From: Chitinophagaceae bacterium | GTDB lineage: Bacteria > Bacteroidota > Bacteroidia > Chitinophagales > Chitinophagaceae | Direction of reading: 5' to 3' | Length of the DNA stretch: 64,000 nucleotides | Assembly: GCA_016720565.1 (NCBI GenBank) | Contig: JADKKJ010000011.1 | Coordinates: 558,001 to 622,000 of the forward strand | Shown here: positions 19,183 through 29,696 of the stretch, piece by piece | Layout: every line of letters begins with the position of its first letter | Numbering within the stretch: position 1 is the first letter of the stretch | Program-made: the position numbers and the translations under genes | The notes under the pieces: generated by a model | Databases searched by the model: none | What the model was told of the DNA's origin: nothing | What the model saw: only the letters and a program-made list of their open reading frames with translations

Positions 19183-19775
19183 TCAATTGACCGCCTTGTC
19201 CGGCCACAAATTATTGACCAGTATCTCCAGTTGACCGGCCAATTCTTTTATAATATCATGTTCGTCTGCCCGCTGCTTCAATGCCTCAGCAATAGAGGAG
19301 AAATACCAGTACTGCTGGTCTTTAGTAGCATTAAACCTGGACCATAGTTTCCCTCCTATCATTCCATGGTCATGATAAATACTGCGCAGGTTATCCAGTT
19401 TATCGGCGGCTACTACCAGTAACTGTTCCACGCTGCCCTCATGAAGTATAAAATCGATGGTATGCTTCTTCCGCTCCTGCCAGCTTCCTTTTTCTCGATC
19501 ACCTTCTTATCCAGCTTGTCCGCCTCGGTGGCACCCCGAACCAGGAAACCAACCTCCTCGCCGAATAGGTGATCCACCTCTTCAATGGTCACCTCGGTAT
19601 CCTCCACCACATCATGCAGCAGGGCCGCAGCCAGGATCTCATCGGAACAATCCCGCTCGGCCAGGATCTTACATACATTCAGCAGGTGGACCATATAGGG
19701 TATCCTGGTTCCTTTTCGGTGCTGGTGAAGGTGGTGTTGCGTGGCGAACAGTAAAGCTTCTGTTACTAAACTCAT
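19183..19775 (-). CDS. HD-domain phosphohydrolase, RelA/SpoT hydrolase-like (MESH1-type), frameshifted
   Basis: This is a small (about 196-residue) stand-alone HD protein. The first part has H...HD...D motifs: MSLVTEALLFATQHH, then RIPYMVHLLNV and AAALLHDVVEDTEVT, as in SpoT/MESH1 (p)ppGpp hydrolases. A missing base near 19475 breaks it at KKEAG; the other frame continues HTIDFILHEGSVEQLLVVAA and then ADKLDNLRSIYHDHG, another conserved HD-family element. The start is ATG 19775. It would hydrolyse ppGpp or NADPH by family analogy; there is no synthetase domain. Confidence 0.72.
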
Positions 19776-19952
19776 AGTTGTTTTAGATTTGGTTATTGCA
19801 ATTATGCTATACCACAAGGTAGGTTTACTCAATCCCGCATATTTACAATATAAGCATTCAACTCTTTTGACTTCTCAATAAGACTCACTAATTTCCCTAA
19901 CACGAAACCTTGAACCTTGAACCCGAAACCCGCAACTTACAACCTGCCTGCC

Positions 19953-20951
19953 ATGCCTGTCAACAAAAACGCCCTACTCCGCTACCGCATCATCGATAGC
20001 TGCCTGACCAACAGCATGCATCCTTTCCCCGATGCCGCCTTCATGCTGGATAAGATCCAGGAACAGATCGGTACGGAAATATCAGAGAGCATGCTGAACA
20101 AGGACCTGGCCTGCCTCAAAAGGGAATTTGGGGCACCGATAAAATTCGACCGTAACCGCGGAGGTTATTTTTATTCCGATAAAAACTATTCTTTTAAGAA
20201 GCTGCCCCTGAGCAATGAAGAAATAGAAGCCCTTGATTTTTCAACGGCCCTGCTACAGCAATTAAAAGGTACCGATATGTTCCGGCATTTTGAAAATGCC
20301 ATCAATAAACTGATCGAAGGATACCGGATCAGTAAGATCATTGGCAAGAATGAATCGGCTATCCTGCAAACGGAATTGCCTGTAGACAATTCCGACAGCC
20401 GCTGGTTGGAGACCATCATCACGGCCATTCTCCATAAGAAAACGCTAAATCTGCAGTACCAGCCTTTTGGAAGGGATGCGCGTGAGCATACCCTATCCCC
20501 TTACCTGCTCAAGGAATACCGTAACCGCTGGTATGTGGTGGGTTATTCTGAACAGGCTGAAAATATCCTGGTATTTGCCCTCGACCGTATAAAGGAGATC
20601 GATGACGCCGCTTCAACATTCAGATCAGATGAAAACTTTAATGGAGCCAAATTCTTTGAATATTCCCTGGGTATAACCCAAGTCCATGACCAGGAACCAG
20701 AAGACATTGAACTTGCCTTCCAGCCGCTGCAGGCTGAATATATCAGGAGCCAACCCCTCCATCAATCACAACATATAATCAGTGAAAATGAGAACGAGGT
20801 CCTCATTCAGTTAAAACTGTTTATTACACAGGAACTTGTAATGGCAATACTCTCATATGGAGCAGCCGTTCGCGTATTGAAGCCGGAAAGCCTTAAAAAC
20901 AGAATTAAAGAAGAAGTAAAGGCGCTTGGAAAGATTTATGAGAAAAGCTGA
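19953..20951 (+). CDS. WYL-domain transcriptional regulator (YafY-like)
   Basis: This is a protein of about 332 residues from the ATG at 19953. The N-terminal winged HTH (LLRYRIIDSCL, SESMLNKDLACLKREFG) is followed by a wHTH-adjacent strand RNRGGYFYSD. A WYL domain then carries the motif RWYVVGYSEQ, and a C-terminal WCX-like region follows. Such proteins bind DNA and sense a ligand, sometimes nucleic acid, through WYL; several control defence genes. It is divergent from the HD-hydrolase gene and may act on the gene downstream (21019). Confidence 0.85.
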   Translation: MPVNKNALLRYRIIDSCLTNSMHPFPDAAFMLDKIQEQIGTEISESMLNKDLACLKREFGAPIKFDRNRGGYFYSDKNYSFKKLPLSNEEIEALDFSTALLQQLKGTDMFRHFENAINKLIEGYRISKIIGKNESAILQTELPVDNSDSRWLETIITAILHKKTLNLQYQPFGRDAREHTLSPYLLKEYRNRWYVVGYSEQAENILVFALDRIKEIDDAASTFRSDENFNGAKFFEYSLGITQVHDQEPEDIELAFQPLQAEYIRSQPLHQSQHIISENENEVLIQLKLFITQELVMAILSYGAAVRVLKPESLKNRIKEEVKALGKIYEKS

Positions 20952-21018
20952 AAGCAACACTGCTGAATGTAAATAGATGGCAATCATCAATACTAAGTTT
21001 GTCCACTAAACTTTACCT

Positions 21019-21516
21019 ATGCCCACCCTGCTTACCGATCATATTGTTCATACTAAAATTCCCCTCCGCCAGGTCTTATTTGAAGACTTTAAGTCATTGG
21101 GAAAAGAATTGCCAATAAAAGGGGGCTGGGGTTATACCATGGAAGATGCCATTATCATCGATAAAAATGACCCCATCGTGAACTGTGGACTTCCATTTGA
21201 TGGGGTGGCCATTGAATATATTATTGTGGAGAAAAGAATTTTTGAAGAGCTGATCATTTTCAGGCCAAAAGACCAGCAATTTGCAGGAATAAACCACCAA
21301 CTGATAACACAGAAATTAGTAATTGAAGAAAACAAGGTCTTTGATCATTTAAAAATTGCCGTTACAGCCTTTAAGCAGGATGAATTTGAAAAAGCTATGG
21401 GTGAAATGACTGATGAACAGATGTATCATTATGAAGCGGAATATTGGTTTGACATTACCAGTTTCTTTGGCAAAAGCCAGTCCACGGAAATTAGCAAACT
21501 GGGATCAGTAGGATAA
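21019..21516 (+). CDS. Hypothetical protein, 165 residues
   Basis: This is a soluble alpha/beta protein. Short elements such as KELPIKGGWGYTMEDAIIID and VNCGLPFDGVAIEYIIVEKR suggest an antiparallel sheet. No catalytic motif or signal is visible. It lies 67 bp after the WYL regulator on the same strand and 43 bp before rmuC. I do not recognise the family. Confidence 0.65.
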   Translation: MPTLLTDHIVHTKIPLRQVLFEDFKSLGKELPIKGGWGYTMEDAIIIDKNDPIVNCGLPFDGVAIEYIIVEKRIFEELIIFRPKDQQFAGINHQLITQKLVIEENKVFDHLKIAVTAFKQDEFEKAMGEMTDEQMYHYEAEYWFDITSFFGKSQSTEISKLGSVG

Positions 21517-21559
21517 TATCCTCTCCCCTCCTATTTTACTTTCCTTTAAAACTTTTACT

Positions 21560-22885
21560 ATGGATATCATTCTCGGACTCGGCATTGGCATTATACTTAC
21601 CTCGATCATTAGCTGGTTATTGCACAAAGCCAGTCTTGGTAAAGCCCTTACCCAATTACTGACGAAACTGGAACTGCAAACTTCTTCCTACGAGCAGCAG
21701 ACCAAAAAACTGGAGGAAACCATCAGGGAAAGAGATGAATTAAGGATCAGGGCTGGCTCCCTTCAAACCCACATAGATGATCTGAATAAAAGCTACGGGG
21801 AAAAACTGAGTGCAAAGGACCAGGAACTCCAGAACCTGGGTGAAAAATTGAAATTTGAGATCCTGAACCTGGGCAAACAAATGCTGGAGCAGAATGCAGA
21901 AAAATTATCCACTTCCAATGAAGAGAAAATGAAGATCATCCTTACTCCTTTTAAAGAGCAGCTGGTTGATTTTAAAAAGAAAGTGGAAGATACCTATGAC
22001 AAAGAATCTAAGGAAAGATTCTCCCTGGAAAAAGAGGTAAGTAAGTTGGTTGCTGCCAGCGCACAGGTGAGCCAGGAAGCCAATAACCTCACCACCGCGT
22101 TAAAGGGCAATAATAAACTGCAGGGCAACTGGGGTGAAATGATCCTGGAAAGTCTTTTGGAAAACAGCGGACTTACCAAAGGAAGGGAATACCAGTTACA
22201 GGAATTTATAAAAGACAGTACGGGCAATATCATTAAAGACGAGAATGGCAAAGGACTGCAGCCGGATGCCACTATTTATTATCCCGATCAGCGAAAAGTG
22301 ATCGTGGATTCGAAGGTTTCCCTGATCGCCTGGGATGCGATGGTGGCCGCAGTGGATAAAGAAGCGCAGGACCTTTGCTTATTTGATCTCATAAAAAGTA
22401 TCCGTAGTCATATCGATGGACTTAGCCGGAAGAATTATCCCCGCTATGCGCAGGCCCTGGACTATGTACTCCTCTTCATTCCAATTGAGCCCGCTTTCCT
22501 GGAAGCAGTCAAGGGTGATCCTCAATTATGGAAATACGCCTATGACCGAAAGATCCTGATCGTGAGTCCGACCAACCTGCTGGCCGTATTAAAGATCATC
22601 GGTGATCTCTGGAAAGTGGAGCAGCAAAACCAGAACGCCATAGAAATTGCTGATAAAGCCGGAGCCCTCTATGATAAATTCGTAGGCTTCATCGATAATA
22701 TGGAAGGCTTGGGCAAGAAATTAAACGATGCCAGCGATTCATATAATTCCGCCTTCAAGCAACTTTCTTCCGGTCGCGGTAATATGATCGGCCGTATAGA
22801 AGAGCTGAAGAAAATGGGAGCCAATGCTTCCAAGCAATTGCCGGAAAAAATATTGCTTGACCTTAAACCCGAGGACCAATGCTGA
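21560..22885 (+). CDS. rmuC: RmuC family DNA recombination protein
   Basis: This 441-residue protein has one N-terminal membrane helix (IILGLGIGIILTSIISWLLH) and a coiled coil to about residue 195. The RmuC nuclease-like domain contains LQGNWGEMILESLLENSGL, the predicted active-site segment PDATIYYPDQRKVIVDSKVS (PD-(D/E)xK-like D...DxK) and the conserved LLFIPIEPAFLEA. RmuC limits inversions and restricts foreign or damaged DNA. Its last 7 bp overlap the next gene (ATGCTGA), so the two are translationally coupled. Confidence 0.93.
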   Translation: MDIILGLGIGIILTSIISWLLHKASLGKALTQLLTKLELQTSSYEQQTKKLEETIRERDELRIRAGSLQTHIDDLNKSYGEKLSAKDQELQNLGEKLKFEILNLGKQMLEQNAEKLSTSNEEKMKIILTPFKEQLVDFKKKVEDTYDKESKERFSLEKEVSKLVAASAQVSQEANNLTTALKGNNKLQGNWGEMILESLLENSGLTKGREYQLQEFIKDSTGNIIKDENGKGLQPDATIYYPDQRKVIVDSKVSLIAWDAMVAAVDKEAQDLCLFDLIKSIRSHIDGLSRKNYPRYAQALDYVLLFIPIEPAFLEAVKGDPQLWKYAYDRKILIVSPTNLLAVLKIIGDLWKVEQQNQNAIEIADKAGALYDKFVGFIDNMEGLGKKLNDASDSYNSAFKQLSSGRGNMIGRIEELKKMGANASKQLPEKILLDLKPEDQC

Positions 22886-24237
22886 CCGATCCACTGCCAC
22901 CACGTCACCTGCTTTCCAAATCCACGTTCATGTACGGCTGCCAGTGTAGCAAGCGACTATGGCTGCATAAATTCCAGCCTGATCTAAGAGATGAAATGGA
23001 TGAGGAGCAGATCAGAATATTCCAAAGGGGAACCAATGTGGGAGAATTGGCCAGGCAATTATTCCCGGGAGGGGTGAATGCCGCGCCACCTACTCCTTTT
23101 GAATACCAGCGATCCGTTGCCGATACGGCCCGCTATATCCGGGAGGGACATTCCATTATTTATGAGGCGGCCTTTCAATATGAAGGATTGCTTTGCGCCA
23201 TAGATATCATGGTAAAGCGGAGGGGTAAATGGTATGGGTATGAGGTGAAGAGCAGCACCAGTGTGAAGCCCGCATTCGTGCAGGATGCCGCTTACCAGTA
23301 TTATGTGATCAGCCATTCCGGAATCGCACTGGCCGATATGTTCATCACCCATCTCAATACAAATTATATCCGCAGAGGCGCACTTGACCTTCAGCAATTA
23401 TTCCATAGTGAATCTGTTTTAGAAGTCGTACAAGAAGAACAACCATTTATCATTGAAAAGGCCAGGGAGTTAAAGAGCTTGTTGAAGTCAAAGAAAATGC
23501 CCCTGGTAGCAATTGGTGACTATTGTACCAAGCCATATGAATGCGATTTTATGGGTCATTGTTATAAAGACGAAGCAGATCCTGATCCGGAACCAGCGTT
23601 TATAGACAAGAGCGTTATCAAAGAATTCCTGGGAGAATTAAAATACCCCCTGCATTACCTGGATTTCGAAACCTGGATGGCAGCCGTACCCGAATGTGAT
23701 GGACACTGGAGTTACCGGCAGATCCCATTTCAGTATTCCTTGCATAAACAATTAACCAGCAAAACTCAATTGGAGCATCAGTATTATCTTGCTACTCATC
23801 CGCATGACGGGCTGGATAAATTCCTTTCTCAATTATTAAAAGACTGTGGCAGCGAAGGCTCGATCTTGGTTTATAATAAAACCTTTGAATCACAGGTGCT
23901 GGAGAAGCTAAAGATTGATTTTCCTTCAATGGCAAAAGCTATTACCGCCATCCAGGACCGCATGGTAGACCTGATGTCGCCATTCCGGAAAAGTTACCGT
24001 CTGCCTGAAATGCAGGGATCCTACTCCATTAAATATGTATTACCCGCCCTGGTGCCGGAACTGAGCTATGATTCGCTTGCCATAAATAATGGGGCAATGG
24101 CAAGTGCAGCATTTTATGAGCTTCAGGTTGAGAAGGATCAGATCAAAATTGAACTTATCAGGAAACAGTTGCTGGATTATTGTGGATTGGATACAATGGC
24201 GATGGTGAGGATTTTGGAGAAGTTACAAACAGTATAA
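22879..24237 (+). CDS. DUF2779 protein: Cas4-like Fe-S nuclease domain plus RNase H-fold exonuclease domain
   Basis: This 452-residue protein has a first half resembling Cas4/RecB-type PD-(D/E)xK nucleases. It has an N-terminal Cys pair (YGCQCSKRLWLHKF), the catalytic segment CAIDIMVKRRGKWYGYEVKS (D...ExK), and a second Cys group (YCTKPYECDFMGHC) that could bind an Fe-S cluster. The second half (DUF2779) has LDFETW and LLDYCGLDTMAMVRI, the DEDD-type pattern of RNase H-like exonucleases. Overlap with rmuC suggests joint action on DNA ends; that is inference. Confidence 0.8.
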   Translation: MLTDPLPPRHLLSKSTFMYGCQCSKRLWLHKFQPDLRDEMDEEQIRIFQRGTNVGELARQLFPGGVNAAPPTPFEYQRSVADTARYIREGHSIIYEAAFQYEGLLCAIDIMVKRRGKWYGYEVKSSTSVKPAFVQDAAYQYYVISHSGIALADMFITHLNTNYIRRGALDLQQLFHSESVLEVVQEEQPFIIEKARELKSLLKSKKMPLVAIGDYCTKPYECDFMGHCYKDEADPDPEPAFIDKSVIKEFLGELKYPLHYLDFETWMAAVPECDGHWSYRQIPFQYSLHKQLTSKTQLEHQYYLATHPHDGLDKFLSQLLKDCGSEGSILVYNKTFESQVLEKLKIDFPSMAKAITAIQDRMVDLMSPFRKSYRLPEMQGSYSIKYVLPALVPELSYDSLAINNGAMASAAFYELQVEKDQIKIELIRKQLLDYCGLDTMAMVRILEKLQTV

Positions 24238-24248
24238 TTTATTTCTAA

Positions 24249-24881
24249 ATGAGCAGGTTATACCAATTACTTATCTTTTCTTGTTTTACTCTTTTAAGTA
24301 ACCCTAAATATCCCTCGACAAAAGGATTAAACAAGGGATCATCTTATTATAATAATATAGTTTCTGATCAAGGCCTATCAATTATTATTCTACCGCTGGG
24401 AAAGAATTTACCAAAATCATTTATAAACGCCACTTATTCTAAACTCAAACAATTTATTCCAGGCATTACAATTGGAGAGTCAACATCATTTCCTATTTCA
24501 GCATATTACAAGCCAAGAGGTCGTTACAGAGCAGATTCATTAATCAACTGGATGGGTAAAAAAGCCCAACCTAACCAGGTTTACCTTGGTATAACCAACG
24601 TCGACATTAGTACCACCAAAAATGGCAAAGCAGATTGGGGAGTATTGGGCTTAGGATTTTGCCCTGGAAATGCAGCAGTAGCTTCCAGTTACAGGTTAAA
24701 GAATAAATCCTCCTTCTGGAAGGTGGCTATACATGAACTCGGTCATACTTCGGGATTACCACACTGCCCGGAAAAAACCTGCTTTATGAGAGATGCAGAA
24801 GGGAAGAATACAACAGGAGAAGAAAAAGAGTTTTGTAAGAAATGCAAGGCCTTTCTGATCAGGTCGGGATGGAAGCTCTGA
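24249..24881 (+). CDS. Archaemetzincin-like zinc protease
   Basis: This 210-residue protein begins with an N-terminal hydrophobic stretch (LYQLLIFSCFTLLS), probably a signal peptide. The motif HELGHTSGLPHCPEKTCFM matches HExxHxxGxxHC(x4)CxM of archaemetzincins (M54), with a later CKKC completing the structural zinc site. The spacing from Met to the CxxC is about 15 residues, close to the usual 17. Natural substrates of the family are unknown. It follows the DUF2779 gene by 11 bp. Confidence 0.85.
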   Translation: MSRLYQLLIFSCFTLLSNPKYPSTKGLNKGSSYYNNIVSDQGLSIIILPLGKNLPKSFINATYSKLKQFIPGITIGESTSFPISAYYKPRGRYRADSLINWMGKKAQPNQVYLGITNVDISTTKNGKADWGVLGLGFCPGNAAVASSYRLKNKSSFWKVAIHELGHTSGLPHCPEKTCFMRDAEGKNTTGEEKEFCKKCKAFLIRSGWKL

Positions 24882-25126
24882 TCTCTAATCATGGGCCATC
24901 CTTTTGGAAGCATCTAGGGTTAAAAAATCAGGATTTGCTATCTAAAACACCTAAAAAATAACTACTTAGTACATTTTATAAATAAGCAATTCCTTCTTAT
25001 ACTTGCAGCCCTGATACAGGATCCCGGCCATAGCCTCGGCAAAGGTTGGGAAAAGCATTAAGGCTTCAACTTTTAGGCTTGAATGTAGAGGGGTAACCAG
25101 ACTTCGCTTATGCTTCGTCTGGGGAC

Positions 25127-25199
25127 TGTGCAGTAGCTCAGTCGGTAGAGCAAAGGACTGAAAATCCTTGTGTCGGCGGTTCGATCCTGCCCCACACCA
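25127..25199 (+). tRNA. tRNA-Phe (GAA)
   Basis: The D-arm GCTCAGTCGGTAGAGC is normal. The anticodon stem AAGGA/TCCTT holds loop CTGAAAA with anticodon GAA at 25160-25162. The T-arm is GGCGG-TTCGATC-CTGCC. The 3' acceptor strand CCACACC plus discriminator A is clear, but the 5' strand as written (TGTGCAG) pairs poorly with it; a normal gene would read GGTGTGG. Two or three bases here may be wrong or altered. CCA is not encoded in full. The tRNA marks the left border of the accessory island. Confidence 0.85.
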
Positions 25200-25208
25200 C
25201 GGCAGAAG

Positions 25209-25239
25209 AAAAAGTTCAGGTAATGCCCGGACTTTTTTT
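25209..25239 (+). terminator. Terminator after tRNA-Phe
   Basis: AAAAGTTCAGG and CCCGGACTTTTTTT form a stem with one wobble and one mismatch around a 5-nt loop, followed by a T run. Confidence 0.6.
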
Positions 25240-25391
25240 ATTTACGAACAATTGGCTCCATTTTTTAATTATTAAGGCAGAGATTTTTTCAAGCCCTTAT
25301 AGGAAAGCGGATTCATTATAAACCGTTGATAACCGTAATTAAAGATTTGCAAATATTTTGTAAATTTATAACACAAACTACAATTCACTTT

Positions 25392-25700
25392 ATGGCTCTC
25401 AGTGTGCTTACAGTAGATAAAAAACAATCAATTTATGGTTTGTACAATTCCTTAACTCGATCTATAATAATGGTTGGCAGTAGTACAGAAATGTACACAT
25501 TGAAGGATGAAATAGAAGAAGCCGAGCAACAAGAAGAAAACATAAAATATATCCAAGAAATAGTTCGAGAGCGCATTAGAATTTTACAAACGATAAAATC
25601 CATAGACAATAATCAAGATAATCTCATTAAAAAACAAATTGAATTATTACGAAATTATTTAAGAAACATGGGGGATGACCCTAAAGTCTTAGGAAATTAA
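25392..25700 (+). CDS. Hypothetical helical protein, about 102 residues
   Basis: The start at ATG 25392 (MALSVLTVDKKQSIYGLYNS) is preferred over an upstream alternative because an AT-rich leader precedes it. The C-terminal 60 residues are a charged amphipathic helix (EEAEQQEENIKYIQEIVRER), probably a coiled coil. No known family. It is the first gene of the island after the tRNA and converges on the DUF4407 operon. Confidence 0.5.
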   Translation: MALSVLTVDKKQSIYGLYNSLTRSIIMVGSSTEMYTLKDEIEEAEQQEENIKYIQEIVRERIRILQTIKSIDNNQDNLIKKQIELLRNYLRNMGDDPKVLGN

Positions 25701-25847
25701 GCCGATTAAACTCTAGGTACAAATTAGCAAATAACTAATTAATTGAGGTAAGGTATTATCATTTAAAACGGAATTTTACCAAATATCTGTAGTAAGGTGT
25801 TTCTCAGCGTAACCCGGCTTGGTGAAATATCACTACAAAACAAAGGG

Positions 25848-27244
25848 TTATCCATTTAAGCCATTTTCCTTCTCCCAATCATCTAATATTTTTTGAGCAA
25901 TTCTATTTTGTGAATCCATTATTCTATCAACCAGGCTATCATGTAAATCACCTTCCTTACTTGCCCTATATTGCTGTTGCCGTTTTCGCTCATCATATTC
26001 AATTGATTTATCTATTTCCGCTTCATTTATCAATATTTTTTTTGCAGCCGGAAGCTTAATCTCTTTAAGATTTTGTTCTTCATCATATAATGTCATATCA
26101 TAAGCTCCAAACGGTGTCATAACCTTTGTAACTGTTGGCAAAATTTCTATTATAAAAAATAGAACTCTGATCAGCCATAGTAAGAAAAAAACAGAAGGAA
26201 ATTCCTTATTTCCACCTGGATCTCTTTTATTAGATAAAAAAGTGATTACATCAAACCGAACAGAAAATGAGTTGTCAATTTTCTGTAAGGCATCTTCAAA
26301 TTTTGTATTTGTAGAATCAATTTTAGTTTCTTTCACCTGCCTTATACTATCTATTTCTCTTTGATTCATTCTCGCGGTCTTACCTTTTCACTATAAGCAG
26401 TTTTATGAGCCTCTCTTCTATTATATATATTAAGATCAACAATTTTTTTCTCAATTAAAAAACCCTGTAGCCTCTGATCTCTTTTTTCTTGATGAAGCCA
26501 ATAAACTAGAAAAAATTGCTTATAGGCCTGAGATTCTTTATCTAAAGTCTTTCCTCCAAAATCATGTGGAACATAGGCTTGTCTTAAAAATTGATTTGCC
26601 CTATCTTTTATTTGATTAGCTATATTATTTATAGTGCTGATAGAACTTGAAAGACTATTGGATCTGTAAATTAATTGCTTAAATTCCTCATCTTTTGGAT
26701 CACTTAAACTAACTCTCTCTAAAGAATCAGCCCGAGCGCCTTCAATTGCTGCCTTTATAGAATCCACAGCAGGTTTATATAAGGAGTCTAAAGAATTTGC
26801 TAATTGTTTTTGTTTGTTAACCTTGTAAAGGCTTAGACCTGCATCAATATTGTCTTTAAAGACCAATAACTCCAGCGGAATTGATATAATAAAAGCGATT
26901 AATGCAGCTAAAACAGAACGAGCAACTATTTGACCCAGATAGGTTTTCCATGTATCTCCAGGACGTTTCTTCATTGAAACCACCATGGTTCTATCAATAC
27001 TAAAAATCAACATCCCCCATATTATTCCAAAAACAAAAGCACCTAATCCACTATGTGTAAAATAATATCCAGCATACCCACCAGCAAATGCTCCGAATAA
27101 ACTGGTCATCAAAATAGTAAATCCAATTCCTGCATGCCTGTTATAATCACTTGGACATTGTCTTAAAATAGAAATCTCACTTCCACTTACCAACCATAAA
27201 AAGTACTGCAATCTGCTGTTCTTTATTATAGATTTTGTACTCAT
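25848..27244 (-). CDS. DUF4407 membrane protein, one frameshift
   Basis: This is a protein of about 465 residues when joined. The N-terminal half has the DUF4407 signature: helices in GFTILMTSLFGAFAGGYAGY, VFGIIWGMLIFSIDRTMV and SVLAALIAFIISIPLELLV, followed by a long coiled coil. A one-base shift at about 26370-26385 (in AAAAGGTAAGACC) splits it; the second frame continues RMNQREIDSIRQVKE and has a last helix (FFLLWLIRVLFFIIEILPTV), then a cytoplasmic tail. Function unknown. It overlaps the upstream 4-TM gene by 4 bp and is the last gene of the kinase-phosphatase operon. Confidence 0.8.
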
Positions 27245-27839
27245 ATAGTCTTATGTTGAATTTTATTAAAATCATTAAAAGCTCTATAATCAGATGAACG
27301 GGCAAATCTTACACAAACAACCCAAGGAAGCATTAGGGTAGTAATGACAAACATGAACACAAGAACCAAAAAGGAAGGCTGCCCTTCATCCCCATACCAC
27401 AATGTATTTAGCCTTTGGACTACTAAGTCAGGTAAATTGCCATGCGAAATGTTATTTACATAAACCTGTAACACTTGATCCTGAATATTAAAATAATCCT
27501 TAAATATTACCATTAAAACCAATGTGGCAATAATTGTGGCTAAAAATAATCCAGTAAAAAAGGCAATTGTCAATTGTAAAAATGGGTTCTCTTTATAAAT
27601 ACATTTAATAGGAAATAACTATAGCCTACAACTGATGATATGACAAATATTATAATTAGTACCCTATTTGAAGCAATTGTGATTGGCATGTATTGAAAAG
27701 CTGCAATTGCTATTGCTAATGTTAAAACCATATAAATACCTAGGAAAATAATAATAGAATAAAATAATGAAGTAAGCCCTGGTACTATATATAAACTTCC
27801 TAAATTAATTCCAGAATATTTTAGCAAAAACTCTTTCAT
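27241..27839 (-). CDS. Four-helix membrane protein of the kinase-phosphatase operon, one frameshift
   Basis: Two short frames join by a one-base shift near 27573 (FLLNVF to YKENPFLQLTIAFF). The resulting protein of about 198 residues has four transmembrane helices (TSLFYSIIIFLGIYMVLTLA, VLIIIFVISSVVGYSYFLL, LTIAFFTGLFLATIIATLVL, FLVLVFMFVITTLMLPWVV). It is not a family I recognise. The start is ATG 27839, 14 bp after the kinase stop, and its end overlaps the DUF4407 gene. It may be the membrane partner of DUF4407. Confidence 0.65.
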
Positions 27840-27853
27840 AAATAAGATATCTT

Positions 27854-29690
27854 TTATTTCCGGAACAAATCTTTTAATCGTGATAAAATACGATCTTGTT
27901 CTTTTATAATATCAGGAACAGTACCAAACAGATCAGGTGTTTCCATTTTGATGGTTGGCATATCAGGCAACTTCAGATTAATCTTTGGAATTGGCAATAC
28001 TTCGATATAAATAGTTTCTGAAGCTTCGAAAAATTCATTTCTGCCAATCAATTTATATTCTTTGCTTACTTTAGGCGTAATCTGCAACTGATTATTGTCT
28101 TCAGATGTCAATATCTCACCAGCTATTTCTATTGTATTAGCCTCGTCAACATTCCATGAAAAAATAATTGGAAGTGTCTCTGCTGTAAATGTTCTGTTGG
28201 CTTTAAAAGAATTAATTTTTACTGGGCAAATTACATTAGGTTGTAATTCAATTGACTCTTCTTGTAATCCATATTTGCTAATAAACTTTACTATTATGCT
28301 ATCACCAGGTCAGGAGTATAAGTGTATGAATTGCCATTTGCTTCAAACTTTCTCCATTTATCATGACAAATATCTTGGCCACATTTAGAACATTCCAATT
28401 GATCTGTATTTCGGATCCAACTTTAATCTTTTTTTCAGAAAGACTGCAACTATTTACAACAACTTTTTTACAATTTCAAGTGGTACAGAAATCATCCATG
28501 TACCAAACTCATTTTTCACACTTAATTTTGGAACATTTGCCCATTCCCTTGATTCTGAATAATCGTTAGGAACAATACTTCCATTAAGTCTTAGTAAGCC
28601 ATCTTCTATATTCCAAGTAATATACAGCTTTTCACCTTCCAGAATCTTCGTTTTCGAAAAAGAAATTTTATGAATGGTTGTTTTTCATATAATGGTTTTT
28701 AATAAATAGTTGCCCAATCCCTCAACCATATCTTTTTTTAGGGTTGTCAAATCCTTTATTAAATGTCTCCCAGAAATCTTAGCCATATTACTGGATACTC
28801 TTGATACTTCAATTAAGCTACTTAAATATTTCAATGTGTCAGTTTCTTTGCTACAATCAAATTCGGGTCAATTTCAGGCCAATATGATGATTCAAGAATT
28901 GACATCAATTTTCGTATTGCAACTCCTTAAAAATGGAAAGGAAATACCTGTCATTAATTGAAATGTTCCAAAAGCCAATGACCAAGCTTCACTTTCCAGA
29001 GAAACTTTTAATTTAGCTTCTTTTGATTCTCATTTACTTCCTTAAGATTTCAGGAGCAAGCCACTGCTTGTTCCTCCCCCAAATGGGAGCTCCGAAAAAC
29101 CCAACTATTAAATGGCTTATTATTCCAAACTTTCAAAATGGCCTCCATCATAGTCAATAAGAACAACATTGTGATTATTTAGATTAATCCAAATTGATTT
29201 AGACTTTATATCACCATGAACAAATTTGAATTTGCCTCATAAAAGATTAAAAGTTTTACACAACTGATAAATGCCACGAAATCTACCTTGCATTATATTC
29301 TCATCAAACAAGCCTGCGATATATTTTTCTAAACTGGATATTAAATGTAATCAGATCGTCAAATAATGTAAAACCAAGAGAATTTAAATCCGGCATTAAA
29401 TAACAATAAACCTGATTACCATCAAGTTCACCTTCCCACATTGCTTCAGGAAACCCAATAAGTGGTGGATAGTCAGCCAATATTTCTAGTGGATCAACTA
29501 TCATATGCAGTTGTTGATATTCTTTTAGTTTATTATAAAGTTCCTTCATTGTTCGGAACCAGACTTATTTGCCTTTTTCTTCCTGTAAAGCCACTTTTAC
29601 AACCCAGTTAGAGGATAATATTTAATACTAGTTGTTTCTAATGTATAAATTTAGCCACATCACCTCACTAGCAATAGAGTCTCTTCAATT
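27854..29690 (-). pseudogene. Protein kinase-like protein with C-terminal Ig-like beta domains, many frameshifts
   Basis: Kinase hallmarks are readable in order though in different frames: NWVVKVAL or DVAKFIH (possible ATP-binding Lys), LIGFPEAMW...YLMPDL, catalytic loop VHGDIKSKSIWIN (HGD with K and N; about 29190-29226), metal loop LIDYDGG (DFG equivalent), WLAPEIL (APE) and SEAWSLAFGTFQLMTG. The C-terminal half has beta-rich repeats (EGEKLYITWNIEDGLLRLNG, KKIKVGSEIQINWNV, ETLPIIFSWNVDEA) and an end LPDMPTIKMETPDL. This matches kinases of TerY-P triads. At least six shifts are needed; the 5' end is uncertain. Confidence 0.7.
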
Positions 29691-29696
29691 TCCAAA

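Noticed and set aside
25095..25122. Possible hairpin CCAGAC...GTCTGG before the tRNA
   Set aside because: Only 6 bp pair and the interior does not, so it is too weak to call.
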